Assembly: GCF_030053115.1 (NCBI RefSeq)
Contig: NZ_CP125619.1
Coordinates: 249,001 to 313,000, forward strand
Reading direction: 5' to 3'
DNA length: 64,000 nt
DNA from: Pseudomonas svalbardensis
GTDB lineage: Bacteria > Pseudomonadota > Gammaproteobacteria > Pseudomonadales > Pseudomonadaceae
Made by a program: the position numbers and the translations under genes. Below are positions 37,068 to 46,647 of the stretch, one piece after another. Numbering within the stretch: the first letter of the stretch is position 1; each line of letters begins with the position of its first letter. The notes beneath the pieces are model-generated. The model was not told the DNA's origin. It searched no databases and worked only from the letters and a program-made list of their open reading frames with translations.

Positions 37068-37891
37068 TTTTCCCCCATCCGTTGATGGCGCCTGTTGTTG
37101 AACTGGCGCTGAAAGCCGGTGAAGCGATTCTGCCGTTTTGGCGTGCCAACGTCGCCGTGACTGCAAAATCCGATGATTCTCCGGTGACGGCCGCCGACAT
37201 GGCCGCTCACCATGTGATCCTGGCCGGGCTGACTGCGCTGGACCCGAGCATCCCGGTGCTGTCGGAAGAAGACGCCAACATTCCCCAGAGCGTGCGCGCC
37301 GGGTGGCAGCGTTGGTGGCTGGTGGACCCACTGGACGGAACCAAAGAGTTCATTTCCGGTAGCGAAGAATTTACCGTCAACATCGCGCTGATCGAGCAGG
37401 GACGAGTGGTGTTTGGCGTGGTGTCGATGCCGACTAACGGGCGCTTCTACGTCGGTGGTGCGGGTCTGGGCGCGTGGCGTGGCGATAAAGACGCGGCGCC
37501 TTCGCCGATTCAGGTTCGCGAGGTTCCTGCTGAGGGTGAAGCGTTTACCGTGGTCGCCAGCCGTCGGCATTCGAGTCCTGAGCAGGAGCGTTTACTGGCT
37601 GGGTTGAGTGACAGTTTGGGTGAACTGCAATTGGCCAATATCGGCAGTTCGCTGAAGTTTTGCTTGTTGGCGGAAGGGGCGGCGGATTGTTATCCGCGGT
37701 TGGCGCCGACTTCGCAGTGGGACACGGCGGCGGCACAGGGCGTGCTGGAAGGGGCGGGCGGTGAGGTGCTGGATTTGAGCGGTGCGCCGTTCAGTTATCC
37801 GGCGCGGGAGTCGTTGTTGAATGCATTTTTCCTGGCGCTGCCGGCGAAGGCTGCGTGGCGCGAGAAATTGTTGACGTTGGCGCGGACCTGA
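37064..37891 (+). CDS. cysQ: 3'(2'),5'-bisphosphate nucleotidase CysQ
   Basis: This 275-residue enzyme of the inositol monophosphatase superfamily removes phosphate from PAP, recycling the product of sulfate assimilation. The metal-binding motifs are SDDSPVTAADMAAH, the VLSEED box, and WWLVDPLDGTKEFISGSEEF. A second motif SQWDTAAAQGVLEGAGGEVL is C-terminal. It is translationally coupled to nudE. A 33-bp inverted repeat follows and may terminate the unit. Confidence 0.93.
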   Translation: MIFPHPLMAPVVELALKAGEAILPFWRANVAVTAKSDDSPVTAADMAAHHVILAGLTALDPSIPVLSEEDANIPQSVRAGWQRWWLVDPLDGTKEFISGSEEFTVNIALIEQGRVVFGVVSMPTNGRFYVGGAGLGAWRGDKDAAPSPIQVREVPAEGEAFTVVASRRHSSPEQERLLAGLSDSLGELQLANIGSSLKFCLLAEGAADCYPRLAPTSQWDTAAAQGVLEGAGGEVLDLSGAPFSYPARESLLNAFFLALPAKAAWREKLLTLART

Positions 37892-37900
37892 AGATCAAGG

Positions 37901-38005
37901 GATCGCAGCCTCGTTTCACTCGACAGCTGCTACAGCTGCTACAGCTGCTACAGAGAAACGCGTCCTTGTAGCAGCTGTCGAGTGAAACGAGGCTGCGATC
38001 TTTTG
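37901..38005. repeat. 33-bp perfect inverted repeat with internal 9-bp tandem repeat
   Basis: The left arm starts GATCGCAGCCTCGTTTCACT (37901-37933) and its exact complement ends at 38000, followed by TTTTGC. The space between holds CAGCTGCTA repeated three times in tandem (37924-37950), slightly overlapping the left arm. It is a third repeat type, not REP, and the T-tract makes it a possible terminator for cysQ and for the convergent thioesterase gene. Confidence 0.85.
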
Positions 38006-38007
38006 CT

Positions 38008-38463
38008 TCAACGGTGAAGGACGTACTGCCCGGTAAACGTCACCGCATCTTCCTCACTCCCCACATTCACAATCCTTGAATGCAGCTTCAACCGCGCCCG
38101 TCCATACCGCTCATACATCGCCAAAAACTTCTTCCACACTGCCGCACTCGGCGCATGGCAAATCGCTGTCGCGTCCATGGTCACTGGCAGCGGATAGCTG
38201 ATCTGCCCTTCCTGAATCACGATGTGCCCGCCTTCAACCCCTTCTTCACGCAAACGCAAATGCAGCCAACCCCAACCGGCCAGCACGGCGCCGCAATACA
38301 GGCTGCCGCCGAACATGGTGCTCTTGTGATTGACGTTGGCCTCCAGCGGCAAGTGCAGGCGCAGTTGCTGGTCGTGCCAATCGAGCACTTTGAGGCCCAT
38401 ATCCCGCGTCAGGGGAATGTCGCGATGGAGGACTGATTCCAGATGACGGCTGTCGCGGCTCAT
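38008..38463 (-). CDS. YiiD-C-type hotdog thioesterase
   Basis: This 151-residue hotdog protein is of the putative-thioesterase family found at the C-terminus of YiiD. The core NHKSTMFGGSLYCGAVLAGW holds the conserved H and G-rich helix; the remainder (HIVIQEGQISYPLPVTMDAT; RARLKLHSRIVN) forms the sheet. I start at the ATG 38461-38463 (MSRDSRHLESVLHRD), 24 codons within the longest frame. It is followed by convergent cysQ and preceded by dctD on the same strand. Confidence 0.82.
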   Translation of the reverse strand: MSRDSRHLESVLHRDIPLTRDMGLKVLDWHDQQLRLHLPLEANVNHKSTMFGGSLYCGAVLAGWGWLHLRLREEGVEGGHIVIQEGQISYPLPVTMDATAICHAPSAAVWKKFLAMYERYGRARLKLHSRIVNVGSEEDAVTFTGQYVLHR

Positions 38464-38503
38464 GCATGGATCTCTTGTTTGAAGATGATGAATTGACGGT
38501 AGC

Positions 38504-39895
38504 TCAATCGAGCTCGTCGGTGTGGCTGCTACCACCGTCGGCGAAGTTCAGCCCGTGCTTGCGCAGTTTGTCGTGCAAGGTCTTGCGTGGGATGCCAAGG
38601 GCTTCGGCGAGGCTGCGCACCGAGCTGTGAGAACGCGCCAGTTCGGCGGCGATCAAGCTCTTCTCGAAGTTTTCCACTTGTTCGCTGAGACCGCCGCTGA
38701 CCACTTCGACCGTCATGCCGACAGCGCCATCCGCTGCGTTATTGTCCAGGGCCAGTTCCAGGCCCAGGGCGAAGCGTTCGGCCGCGTTCTGCAATTCCCG
38801 CACGTTGCCCGGCCAGGTGTGGCGCAGCAACAGGGCGCGTTGTCCCGGTTGCAACTCGTGGGGTGGCAGACCGTGACGGGCGCTGGCTTCGTCGGCGAAA
38901 TACTGGAACAGCATCAGTGCATCTTCGCCGCGCTCACGCAGCGGCGGAATACGCAGCGGTGCGACGTTCAGGCGGTAATACAAGTCGGCACGGAAGCGGC
39001 CCTGGTCGGCGGATTGACGCAGGTCTTCCTTGGTCGCGGCGATGATGCGGATGTCCAACGGGATCAGCTGATTGCCGCCCAAGCGCTCGACGACCCGCTC
39101 TTGCAGCAAACGCAGCAATTTCACCTGCACATCCAGGCTCATGCTTTCGATTTCATCAAGAAATAACGTGCCGCCATTGGCGAATTCGAACTTGCCGATG
39201 CGACGCTTTTGCGCGCCGGTAAAGGCGCCTGGCTCGTGACCGAACAGCTCGCTTTCTACTACCGACTCGGCCAGGGCGCCGGCATTGATCGCCACGAACG
39301 GACCGTTACGACGGCTCGACAGATCGTGCAATGCACGTGCGACAACTTCTTTACCGGCGCCGGTTTCGCCAAGGATCAGCACATCAGCCTTGGTCGCCGC
39401 CAATGCACCGATCTGCTGGCGCAGGCGCAGCATCGGCGCTGATTGCCCGACCAGTCGGGTGCTCAGCTCATTGCGATCGCTCAGGGCCAGACGCAGGCTG
39501 CGGTTGTCCAGCACCAATCGACGCAAGTCCAGGGCGCGGCGGACGCTGTCGAGCAGGGCGTCGCTGGCGAAGGGTTTTTCCAAAAAGTCATAAGCCCCGG
39601 CGCGCATGGCCTGCACCGCCAGCGGCACATCGCCGTGACCGGTGATCAGCAGCACTGGCAGTTCCGGATCCTGGGCATGCAGTTCGGTCAGCAGCTCAAG
39701 ACCGTCCATGCCCGGCATGCGGATGTCACTGACCACCACGCCGGGCCAGTCGCGTTCCAGTTGCGCGGCCAGGCCCTGGGCTTCAGCGAGCGGCAGGATT
39801 TTCAGGCCAGCGAGGTCCAGGGTCTGGCTCAGGGCCTGACGCAGGTGGGGATCGTCGTCGATCAGCACGACCTGGATGCGGTTGTCGATGGTCAT
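38504..39895 (-). CDS. dctD: C4-dicarboxylate transport response regulator DctD
   Basis: This 463-residue NtrC-type regulator has a receiver domain (VVLIDDDPHLRQALSQT; the phosphoacceptor is in VVVSDIRMPGMDGLEL), a sigma-54 AAA+ domain with GETGAGKEVVARALHDLS and the GAFTGA loop (EPGAFTGAQKRRIGKFEFAN), and a C-terminal Fis-type HTH. It activates sigma-54 promoters of dicarboxylate transport genes. It overlaps dctB by 4 bp. Confidence 0.9.
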   Translation of the reverse strand: MTIDNRIQVVLIDDDPHLRQALSQTLDLAGLKILPLAEAQGLAAQLERDWPGVVVSDIRMPGMDGLELLTELHAQDPELPVLLITGHGDVPLAVQAMRAGAYDFLEKPFASDALLDSVRRALDLRRLVLDNRSLRLALSDRNELSTRLVGQSAPMLRLRQQIGALAATKADVLILGETGAGKEVVARALHDLSSRRNGPFVAINAGALAESVVESELFGHEPGAFTGAQKRRIGKFEFANGGTLFLDEIESMSLDVQVKLLRLLQERVVERLGGNQLIPLDIRIIAATKEDLRQSADQGRFRADLYYRLNVAPLRIPPLRERGEDALMLFQYFADEASARHGLPPHELQPGQRALLLRHTWPGNVRELQNAAERFALGLELALDNNAADGAVGMTVEVVSGGLSEQVENFEKSLIAAELARSHSSVRSLAEALGIPRKTLHDKLRKHGLNFADGGSSHTDELD

Positions 39896-41706
39896 GCACT
39901 TCGGTCCTCGGACGGTTGCAGGCTCACACCCGGTGCGCCTGCACGCAATTTCAGGGTAATCAGGGCGCCGCCTTCCTTATGGTTGGCGAACGACAGTTCA
40001 CCCCCGAAGGCGCGCATCAGGGTTTCGCAAATCGCCAACCCCAGACCAAGCCCCTGAGTGCGGGTCTTGGTGGTGTAGAAGGGCTCGCTGGCACGACCAA
40101 GGGCTTCCATGCAAAACCCGGGACCATTGTCGCGAATGTACAGATTGACGCCGTCGGCGGTGGATTGGGTACTCAACCAGAGCTTACGCGGCGGGCCTTT
40201 TTCCGTCAGGGCGTCCAGGGCGTTGGCCAGCAGATTGCCGAGCACCTGACGCAGACGGGTTTCCCCGGCCTCGACCCACAGGGTGGCGGCCGGCAAATCG
40301 CGAATCAGCTCGACTTCCATGCCGCGCCGACGCTTGGCCAGCAGCGCCAGCGCATCGTCCAGCGCCGGTTGCAGGGCGACGCTTTCCGGGGCGTGGCGAT
40401 CGCGCCGGGCGAAGGCGCGCAGGTGGGCGATGATCGAGGCCATGCGCCCGGTCAGTTCGCTGATCAGCTTGAGGTTGCCGCGCGCATCGTCGGTGCGCTG
40501 ATGATCGAGCAGCACTTCGGCGTTTTCGGCGTAGCTGCGGATCGCCGCCAGCGGTTGATTCAATTCGTGGCTGATGCTCGCCGACATGGTGCCAAGGGCC
40601 GACAGTTTGCCGGCCTGTACCAGATCATCCTGAGCGCGCACCAGCTCTTGCTGAGCCTGTTCGCGTTCCAGCACTTCCTGTTTCAGTCGACGGTTGAGGC
40701 CTTCGAGGTCGCTGGTCCGCTCGGCTACCCGACCTTCCAGCTCGCGACGGGCCTTGGCTTCGAAGGCGATTCGTTCGAGATAATGACGGCGTCGCTGCAT
40801 CATCAGACCCAGCAGCAACATCAACACCAACAACGTCGCGCCGCCGATGGCGACGACCGTGCGTACCGGGCGATCGATCAAGGTGCGTGGGGCGAGGATG
40901 CTGACGTTCCAACCGGTTTCCGCGATTGGCTGGGTCTGCGTCAGCCAGGCGCTGGGGTTGAGCTCCAACGGTTTGGGATCGCGAGTCGGATAGGGTTGCA
41001 TCGCCGTAATAGCCTTGCGTTCTTCTTCGCTCAACGGGCGGGTCGAGCGGAATCGCCACTCGGGCCGCGACGTGAGAATGACCACGCCGTTATGGTCAGT
41101 CAGCAGCAGTTGTTCCGGGGTTTTGCCCCAGAGGCTTTCGGTATGGTCCAGGTCGACCTTGACCACCAGCACACCGATGATCTTTTCGCCGTTACGCACG
41201 GCGGCGGCGAAGAAATAGCCGCGCTTGGCCGATGTCGTTCCCAAACCGAAAAAACGCCCAAGCCGGCCGGCCATGGCTTCGCTGAAATACGGCCGGAAGG
41301 AAAAATTACGCCCGACGAAACTGTCGTGTTTGTCCCAGTTGGATGCGGCCAGGGTCTTGCCCGTGGTGTCCATCAGGTACATGACTTCGGCGCCGGTCTG
41401 GGCGCTGATGTTTTTCAACAAGCGATTGGCGTTGCCCTGAGTGACGCCATCGTCGGGCGCGCCGAGGACGGCTCGCAGGGCCGGAAGATCGCCGAGGATC
41501 TGCGGTAACACTTCATAACGGTGCAGGGTGCCCAGCAGGTTGGCGACGTAAAGGTCGAGGGTCTGACGGTTCTGCCCGGCCAGTTCGCTGCGGTAGTAAC
41601 GCTCGGCCAGATGCTCCAGCGGCCACAGCAATGGCGCCAGGCACAGCGCGAGCAGGGCCAGGCTGCGCCAGCGGGGTCTGCGGGGGAGGGTCGGAGTCAT
41701 GAGCAT
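39892..41706 (-). CDS. dctB: C4-dicarboxylate sensor histidine kinase DctB
   Basis: This 604-residue inner-membrane kinase has two transmembrane segments (LALLALCLAPLLWPL near the N-terminus and VVAIGGATLLVLMLLLGLMM about residue 300) enclosing a periplasmic double-PDC sensor domain. A coiled-coil linker (LEGLNRRLKQEVLEREQAQQ) leads to the H-box SASISHELNQPLAAIRSYAE and the ATPase domain with TQGLGLGLAICETLM. The initiator could also be the ATG two codons later. The dctB-dctD order is the standard operon. Confidence 0.9.
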   Translation of the reverse strand: MLMTPTLPRRPRWRSLALLALCLAPLLWPLEHLAERYYRSELAGQNRQTLDLYVANLLGTLHRYEVLPQILGDLPALRAVLGAPDDGVTQGNANRLLKNISAQTGAEVMYLMDTTGKTLAASNWDKHDSFVGRNFSFRPYFSEAMAGRLGRFFGLGTTSAKRGYFFAAAVRNGEKIIGVLVVKVDLDHTESLWGKTPEQLLLTDHNGVVILTSRPEWRFRSTRPLSEEERKAITAMQPYPTRDPKPLELNPSAWLTQTQPIAETGWNVSILAPRTLIDRPVRTVVAIGGATLLVLMLLLGLMMQRRRHYLERIAFEAKARRELEGRVAERTSDLEGLNRRLKQEVLEREQAQQELVRAQDDLVQAGKLSALGTMSASISHELNQPLAAIRSYAENAEVLLDHQRTDDARGNLKLISELTGRMASIIAHLRAFARRDRHAPESVALQPALDDALALLAKRRRGMEVELIRDLPAATLWVEAGETRLRQVLGNLLANALDALTEKGPPRKLWLSTQSTADGVNLYIRDNGPGFCMEALGRASEPFYTTKTRTQGLGLGLAICETLMRAFGGELSFANHKEGGALITLKLRAGAPGVSLQPSEDRSA

Positions 41707-41806
41707 CGAGCGCCTGTGGGTACAGGCGCATTATGCCTAGGCTTGCGGGCGCAGTCTGCGCGCCGTGGGTCAGGCACGCCTGTGCGGCGAAGATTCAGAC
41801 GGTGTT

Positions 41807-42352
41807 TCAGGAAAAGACGTCAGCGTCCTTGAAGAACGCGGCGGCCTGATCTTTATGGGACAGTTTCGGTGCTTCGTCCAGTTGCCAATCAATGGCCAGG
41901 TCCGGATCGTCCCAGCGAATGCAGCGCTCGGCGGACGGGGTGTAGTAGTCGGTGGTTTTGTAGAGGAATTCGGCGAACTCGCTCAGCACCACGAAACCGT
42001 GGGCGAAACCCTCCGGGACCCAGAGTTGGCGATGGTTCTCGGCGGACAGACGCACGGCCACCCATTTGCCGAAATGTGGCGAGCTGCGGCGAATGTCTAC
42101 GGCCACGTCGAGTACTTCACCAACTGTGACGCGAACCAGTTTTCCCTGAGTGTTTTCCAGTTGGTAATGCAGGCCGCGCAATACGCCTTTTTGCGAGCGG
42201 GAATGGTTGTCTTGAACGAAACTCGTCTCCAGGCCAGTCGCTTCTTTGAAAGCCTTGGCGTTGAAGCTTTCATAGAAGAAACCGCGCTCGTCACCAAATA
42301 CCCTGGGTTCGATGATCAGAACACCGGGCAGGTCGGTGGTGACTACTTTCAT
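41807..42352 (-). CDS. rfbC: dTDP-4-dehydrorhamnose 3,5-epimerase RfbC
   Basis: This 181-residue cupin-fold epimerase of dTDP-rhamnose synthesis has RGFFYESFNAKAF, the catalytic His in LRGLHYQLENTQGKLVRVTV, and AEFLYKTTDYYTPSAER. The start at 42350-42352 (MKVVTTDLPGVLIIEPRVFG) fits the family. It is isolated from the other rml genes, which are usually clustered. It is divergent from the large fusion gene. Confidence 0.92.
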   Translation of the reverse strand: MKVVTTDLPGVLIIEPRVFGDERGFFYESFNAKAFKEATGLETSFVQDNHSRSQKGVLRGLHYQLENTQGKLVRVTVGEVLDVAVDIRRSSPHFGKWVAVRLSAENHRQLWVPEGFAHGFVVLSEFAEFLYKTTDYYTPSAERCIRWDDPDLAIDWQLDEAPKLSHKDQAAAFFKDADVFS

Positions 42353-42548
42353 GGTCTTTCTCCAGCAATAGGCGTTGATGGGCGACATTCTTGCGCAAAG
42401 TGGCAGCCGGTGCGAGTGGAGTGATTTTTTTTCCTGATCCGGTAACTGATTTGTCGAGCCTCAGGAGGGTTTCAGGCAGGCGAAGGGGTTGCGTATCGCC
42501 CCAAGCAGTGGCGATATAAGCGCCTAATAAAATTTCAGGGGTCGTTGT

Positions 42549-45461
42549 ATGCCACTCGCCACGTTGATTCATCGCGCCAGTTTGCCCAGCCCGCAAGTGT
42601 CTGCGGAGCAAGCGCTTGAGCTGTTGAAGGGACATTACGGCCTGAGTGGAAGGTTGCAGGCCCTTGGCAGCCAGCAGGATCTTAACTTTCGGGTCGACAG
42701 CGACCAGGGGCGTTTTGTCCTGAAAATCTGCCGTGGCGACTACTCGGCGCTGGAGCTGCACGCCCAGCACGCTGGGCTCAAGCATTTGGGTGAACACCCT
42801 GATGTGCATGTGCCGCGAGTGATTCCCGCTAAAAACGGCGCAGACCTTCTCTCCCTGGAAGTCGGCGGCCAACCGGTGCATGTGCGCTTGCTCGATTACA
42901 TCGAAGGCCAGTCGCTCACACACCTGGATCATCTGCCCGGTTCAGTGGTGGCCGGCTTCGGTCGGCTCTGCGGTGAAATGGACCTGGCCCTGGCCGGTTT
43001 CGACCATCCGGGCCTTGAGCGCACCCTTCAATGGGACGCCCGTCACGCCAATGCGTTGATCGCTCATTTGCTGCCGGTCATCAAGGACGAGCAGCAACGC
43101 CGGCTGATCGCCGATGTGGCTGAACAGGCCGAGCGTCATTTGCAGGCGCTTGTGGATAAGCTGCCGGTGCAGGCCATTCACATGGATATCACCGACGACA
43201 ACGTGGTGTGGCAGCGAGATTCGCAACGCCAGTGGCAATTGCAGGGCGTGATCGATTTCGGCGACCTGGTTCGTACCTGGCGCATCACTGATCTGTCGGT
43301 GACCTGCGCGGCGCTGCTGCACCACGCTGATGGCGATCCGTTCTACATTTTGCCGGCGGTTCAGGCCTATCACGCTGTCAATCCGCTCACGCATGAAGAG
43401 CTACTGGCGCTCTGGCCGTTGATCGTTGCCCGTGCGGCGGTGTTGGTGCTCAGCGGCGAGCAGCAGGTCAACATTGATCCGGGCAACGAATACAGCCGCG
43501 ACAACCTCACCCACGAATGGGAGATTTTCCGCGTCGCCACATCGGTGCCGTTGGCGTTGATGGAAGCGGCGATCCTGGCCTCGGTCGGCCAGAACCTGCC
43601 GAGCATCGGTAGCGAAGGCTTCGCGCCGCTGCTGCCGAGCCTGGTGGGGCGTGAGTTTGCGTTAATCGATTTGGGCGTGCTCAGTCCGCATTTCGAGGCC
43701 GGTAACTGGGAGCAGGAAGGGATCGATCAGCGTCTGCTGACCGAGGCCGCCGCGGCTCATGGTCTGGCGGCCAGTCGTTATGGGCAATATCGCTTGTCCC
43801 GCACCCGGCCGGACAGCGCCACTGAGCCGGACACGTGCCCATTGCACGTTGAGTTGCGAGTGCCCCACGGCACGGCGGTCGAGTCGCCGTTTGCCGGGGT
43901 GGTGCATCAGCCGACGGCAGGTGTGCTGCAACTGGACGGCCCGCAACTGAGCGTGCGTCTGTGGGGCGTGACGCCGTCGCTGCACACGGGCGCAGCGCTG
44001 GTCAAAGGTCAGGTGCTGGGTTCGGTCAGCGGGCCACTGATCGTCCAGTTGTGCCGAGGCGCTTCGTTCAATGCACCCTTGTTTTGTACGCCGTCTCGCG
44101 CCGCGGCCTGGCAAGCGTTGTGCCCGTCACCGGCGGTGCTGCTGGGATTGGCCTGTGACGCCGAAGTGGAACTCGATTCGCAGACGTTGCTGGAGCGTCG
44201 TGACGCCAGTTTCGCCCGTACCCAGAAGCACTATTACGTCGACCCGCCGCGTATCGAACGCGGCTGGCGTAATCACCTGATCGACATGCAAGGCCGTTCC
44301 TACCTAGACATGCTCAACAATGTCGCGGTGCTTGGCCACGGTCATCCGCGCATGGCCGCTGTCGCCAGTCGTCAGTGGTCGCTGCTCAATACCAACTCGC
44401 GTTTTAACTACGCGGCGATTGCCGAGTTCTCCGAACGTTTGCTGAAACTGTCGCCGGATTCCATGGACCGAGTGTTCCTGGTGAACAGCGGCAGCGAGGC
44501 CAATGACCTGGCCATCCGCCTGGCATGGGCCTACAGCGGCGGTCGCGACATGCTCAGCGTGCTGGAGGCCTATCACGGCTGGACAGTGGGCGCGGACGCG
44601 GTCTCGACCTCGATTGCCGACAACCCCAAGGCCTTGAGCAGCCGCCCGGACTGGGTGCATCCGGTCACCGCGCCGAACACCTATCGCGGCGAATTCCGTG
44701 GACCGGATAGCGCGCCGGACTACGTGCGCAGCGTCGAACACAACCTGGCGAAAATCGCCGAGCAGAAGCGTCAGCTGGCCGGTTTCATCTGCGAACCGGT
44801 GTACGGCAATGCCGGCGGTATTTCGCTGCCGCCGGGGTATTTGAAACAGGTTTATGCACTGGTTCGTGCCCAGGGCGGTGTCTGCATCGCCGATGAAGTG
44901 CAAGTCGGGTACGGTCGCATGGGCAACTTTTTCTGGGGTTTCGAAGAGCAGGGCGTGGTGCCGGACATCATCACCATGGCCAAAGGCATGGGCAACGGCC
45001 AGCCGCTCGGTGCGGTGATCACTCGCCGGGAAATCGCCGAAGCGCTGGAAGCCGAGGGTTACTTCTTCTCGTCGGCCGGCGGCAGCCCGGTCAGTTGCCA
45101 GATCGGCATGGCAGTGCTGGATGTGATGGAGGAAGAAAAGCTCTGGGAAAACGCTCAGGTCGTGGGCGGGTATTTCAAGGAACGGCTTGAAGCGTTGATC
45201 GATATTCATCCGTTGGTGGGCGCGGTGCATGGTTCCGGCTTCTATCTGGGCGTCGAGTTGATCCGCAATCGCGAAACCCTGGAACCGGCGACCGAAGAAA
45301 CCACGGCGCTGTGTGATCGGTTGCGCGAACTGGGGATCTTCATGCAGCCGACGGGGGATTATTTGAACGTCCTCAAAATCAAACCGCCGATGGTCACCTC
45401 GCGCCGGAGCGTGGATTTCTTCGTGGACATGCTGTCGAGGGTGCTCGCAGAAGGTCTGTAA
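42549..45461 (+). CDS. Kinase / peptidase-like / class III aminotransferase fusion protein
   Basis: This 970-residue protein has three parts. Residues ~20-330 form an aminoglycoside-phosphotransferase-like kinase (Brenner motif AIHMDITDDNVVW with H211, D213 and N218; metal-binding Asp in VIDFGDLVRTW, D236). Residues ~395-520 form an M23-peptidase/lipoyl-like domain (VPHGTAVESPFAGVVHQPTA). Residues ~550-970 form a class III PLP aminotransferase (VNSGSEANDLAIRLAWAYSG; IADEVQVGYGRMG; PLP Lys K812 in TMAKGMGNGQPLG). Related single-domain enzymes phosphorylate and then eliminate phosphate from hydroxylysine or ethanolamine-type substrates. It precedes aguB-aguA. Confidence 0.88.
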   Translation: MPLATLIHRASLPSPQVSAEQALELLKGHYGLSGRLQALGSQQDLNFRVDSDQGRFVLKICRGDYSALELHAQHAGLKHLGEHPDVHVPRVIPAKNGADLLSLEVGGQPVHVRLLDYIEGQSLTHLDHLPGSVVAGFGRLCGEMDLALAGFDHPGLERTLQWDARHANALIAHLLPVIKDEQQRRLIADVAEQAERHLQALVDKLPVQAIHMDITDDNVVWQRDSQRQWQLQGVIDFGDLVRTWRITDLSVTCAALLHHADGDPFYILPAVQAYHAVNPLTHEELLALWPLIVARAAVLVLSGEQQVNIDPGNEYSRDNLTHEWEIFRVATSVPLALMEAAILASVGQNLPSIGSEGFAPLLPSLVGREFALIDLGVLSPHFEAGNWEQEGIDQRLLTEAAAAHGLAASRYGQYRLSRTRPDSATEPDTCPLHVELRVPHGTAVESPFAGVVHQPTAGVLQLDGPQLSVRLWGVTPSLHTGAALVKGQVLGSVSGPLIVQLCRGASFNAPLFCTPSRAAAWQALCPSPAVLLGLACDAEVELDSQTLLERRDASFARTQKHYYVDPPRIERGWRNHLIDMQGRSYLDMLNNVAVLGHGHPRMAAVASRQWSLLNTNSRFNYAAIAEFSERLLKLSPDSMDRVFLVNSGSEANDLAIRLAWAYSGGRDMLSVLEAYHGWTVGADAVSTSIADNPKALSSRPDWVHPVTAPNTYRGEFRGPDSAPDYVRSVEHNLAKIAEQKRQLAGFICEPVYGNAGGISLPPGYLKQVYALVRAQGGVCIADEVQVGYGRMGNFFWGFEEQGVVPDIITMAKGMGNGQPLGAVITRREIAEALEAEGYFFSSAGGSPVSCQIGMAVLDVMEEEKLWENAQVVGGYFKERLEALIDIHPLVGAVHGSGFYLGVELIRNRETLEPATEETTALCDRLRELGIFMQPTGDYLNVLKIKPPMVTSRRSVDFFVDMLSRVLAEGL

Positions 45462-45471
45462 ACATATACCC

Positions 45472-45565
45472 CTGTGGGAGCGAGCCTGCTCGCGAAGGCG
45501 GTAAATCATTCAGCATCTGTGTTGATTGATCCACCGCTTTCGCGAGCAGGCTCGCTCCCACAAGG
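45472..45565. repeat. Inverted REP pair
   Basis: CTGTGGGAGCGAGCCTGCTC on the left and GAGCAGGCTCGCTCCCACAA on the right, about 45 bases apart, immediately after the fusion-protein gene. Confidence 0.9.
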
Positions 45566-45637
45566 AACATGTTTAATTCGATTATTATCTGGTTATTACG
45601 CAAAAAATAAGACAGAAGGAATATTTATCGCTTTAAA

Positions 45638-45655
45638 AGCCGATTATTATCGGCT
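45638..45655. promoter_or_regulatory. Inverted repeat upstream of aguB
   Basis: AGCCGAT, TATT, ATCGGCT lies in an AT-rich stretch 109 bases before aguB. It is a candidate operator for a dimeric regulator of the agmatine genes (AguR-type control is known in P. aeruginosa) or a short transcript hairpin. Confidence 0.4.
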
Positions 45656-45763
45656 ATAAAGTCACCGCTGCCCCGGTGTGGACTCACCACGCCCGGCGCT
45701 TCCCATTTCTGTCATTGGTCGATGCCACCTTCGACCCTAAAGCAATTGCCCCGGAGATGATTC

Positions 45764-46642
45764 ATGAGCCGTATCGTTACCGTCGCCGCCACCCAGATGG
45801 CTTGTTCCTGGGACCTTGAAGCCAACATCGAGACCGCTGAGAGGCTGGTCCGTGAGGCCGCGGCGAAAGGCGCGCAGATCATCCTGATCCAGGAACTGTT
45901 CGAGGCTCCGTACTTTTGCCAGAAGCCGAACCCGGATTACCTGCAGCTGGCCACGACCGTTGAAGACAACGTCGCCATCAAGCACTTCCAGAAAGTCGCC
46001 AAAGAACTGCAAGTCGTTTTGCCGATCAGCTTCTACGAACTGGCGGGCCGCGCGCGTTTCAACAGCATCGCGATCATCGATGCCGATGGCAGCAACCTCG
46101 GGGTTTATCGTAAAAGCCACATCCCGGACGGCCCTGGCTACCACGAAAAGTACTACTTCAATCCGGGCGATACCGGCTTCAAAGTCTGGAACACCCGTTA
46201 CGCGAAAATCGGCGTGGGTATCTGCTGGGACCAGTGGTTCCCGGAATGCGCTCGCAGCATGGCGTTGCTCGGTGCAGAAATTCTGTTCTACCCAACCGCC
46301 ATCGGCAGCGAGCCACACGACAAGACCATTTCGTCCCGCGATCACTGGCAGCGCGTGCAACAAGGCCATGCCGGCGCCAACCTGATGCCGCTGATCGCCA
46401 GCAACCGCATCGGCAACGAAGAGCAGGACGGCTACGACATTACCTTCTACGGTTCGTCGTTCATCGCCAACCAGTTCGGTGAGAAGGTTCAAGAGCTCAA
46501 CGAAACCGAAGAAGGCATACTGGTTCAGAGCTTCGACCTCGACGAGCTGGAGCACATCCGCAGCGCGTGGGGTTCGTTCCGTGATCGTCGCCCGAACCTG
46601 TACGGCGCTATCAAAACCCTCGACGGTTCCCTGGAGTCCTGA
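45764..46642 (+). CDS. aguB: N-carbamoylputrescine amidase AguB
   Basis: This 292-residue nitrilase-superfamily amidase converts N-carbamoylputrescine to putrescine, CO2 and ammonia. The catalytic triad is visible as Glu in [14 protein letters not shown], Lys in [20 protein letters not shown], and Cys in [16 protein letters not shown]. It is 5 bp upstream of aguA in one operon, preceded by the ribosome-binding site GGAGATG. Confidence 0.94.
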   Translation: MSRIVTVAATQMACSWDLEANIETAERLVREAAAKGAQIILIQELFEAPYFCQKPNPDYLQLATTVEDNVAIKHFQKVAKELQVVLPISFYELAGRARFNSIAIIDADGSNLGVYRKSHIPDGPGYHEKYYFNPGDTGFKVWNTRYAKIGVGICWDQWFPECARSMALLGAEILFYPTAIGSEPHDKTISSRDHWQRVQQGHAGANLMPLIASNRIGNEEQDGYDITFYGSSFIANQFGEKVQELNETEEGILVQSFDLDELEHIRSAWGSFRDRRPNLYGAIKTLDGSLES

Positions 46643-46647
46643 TCGCT

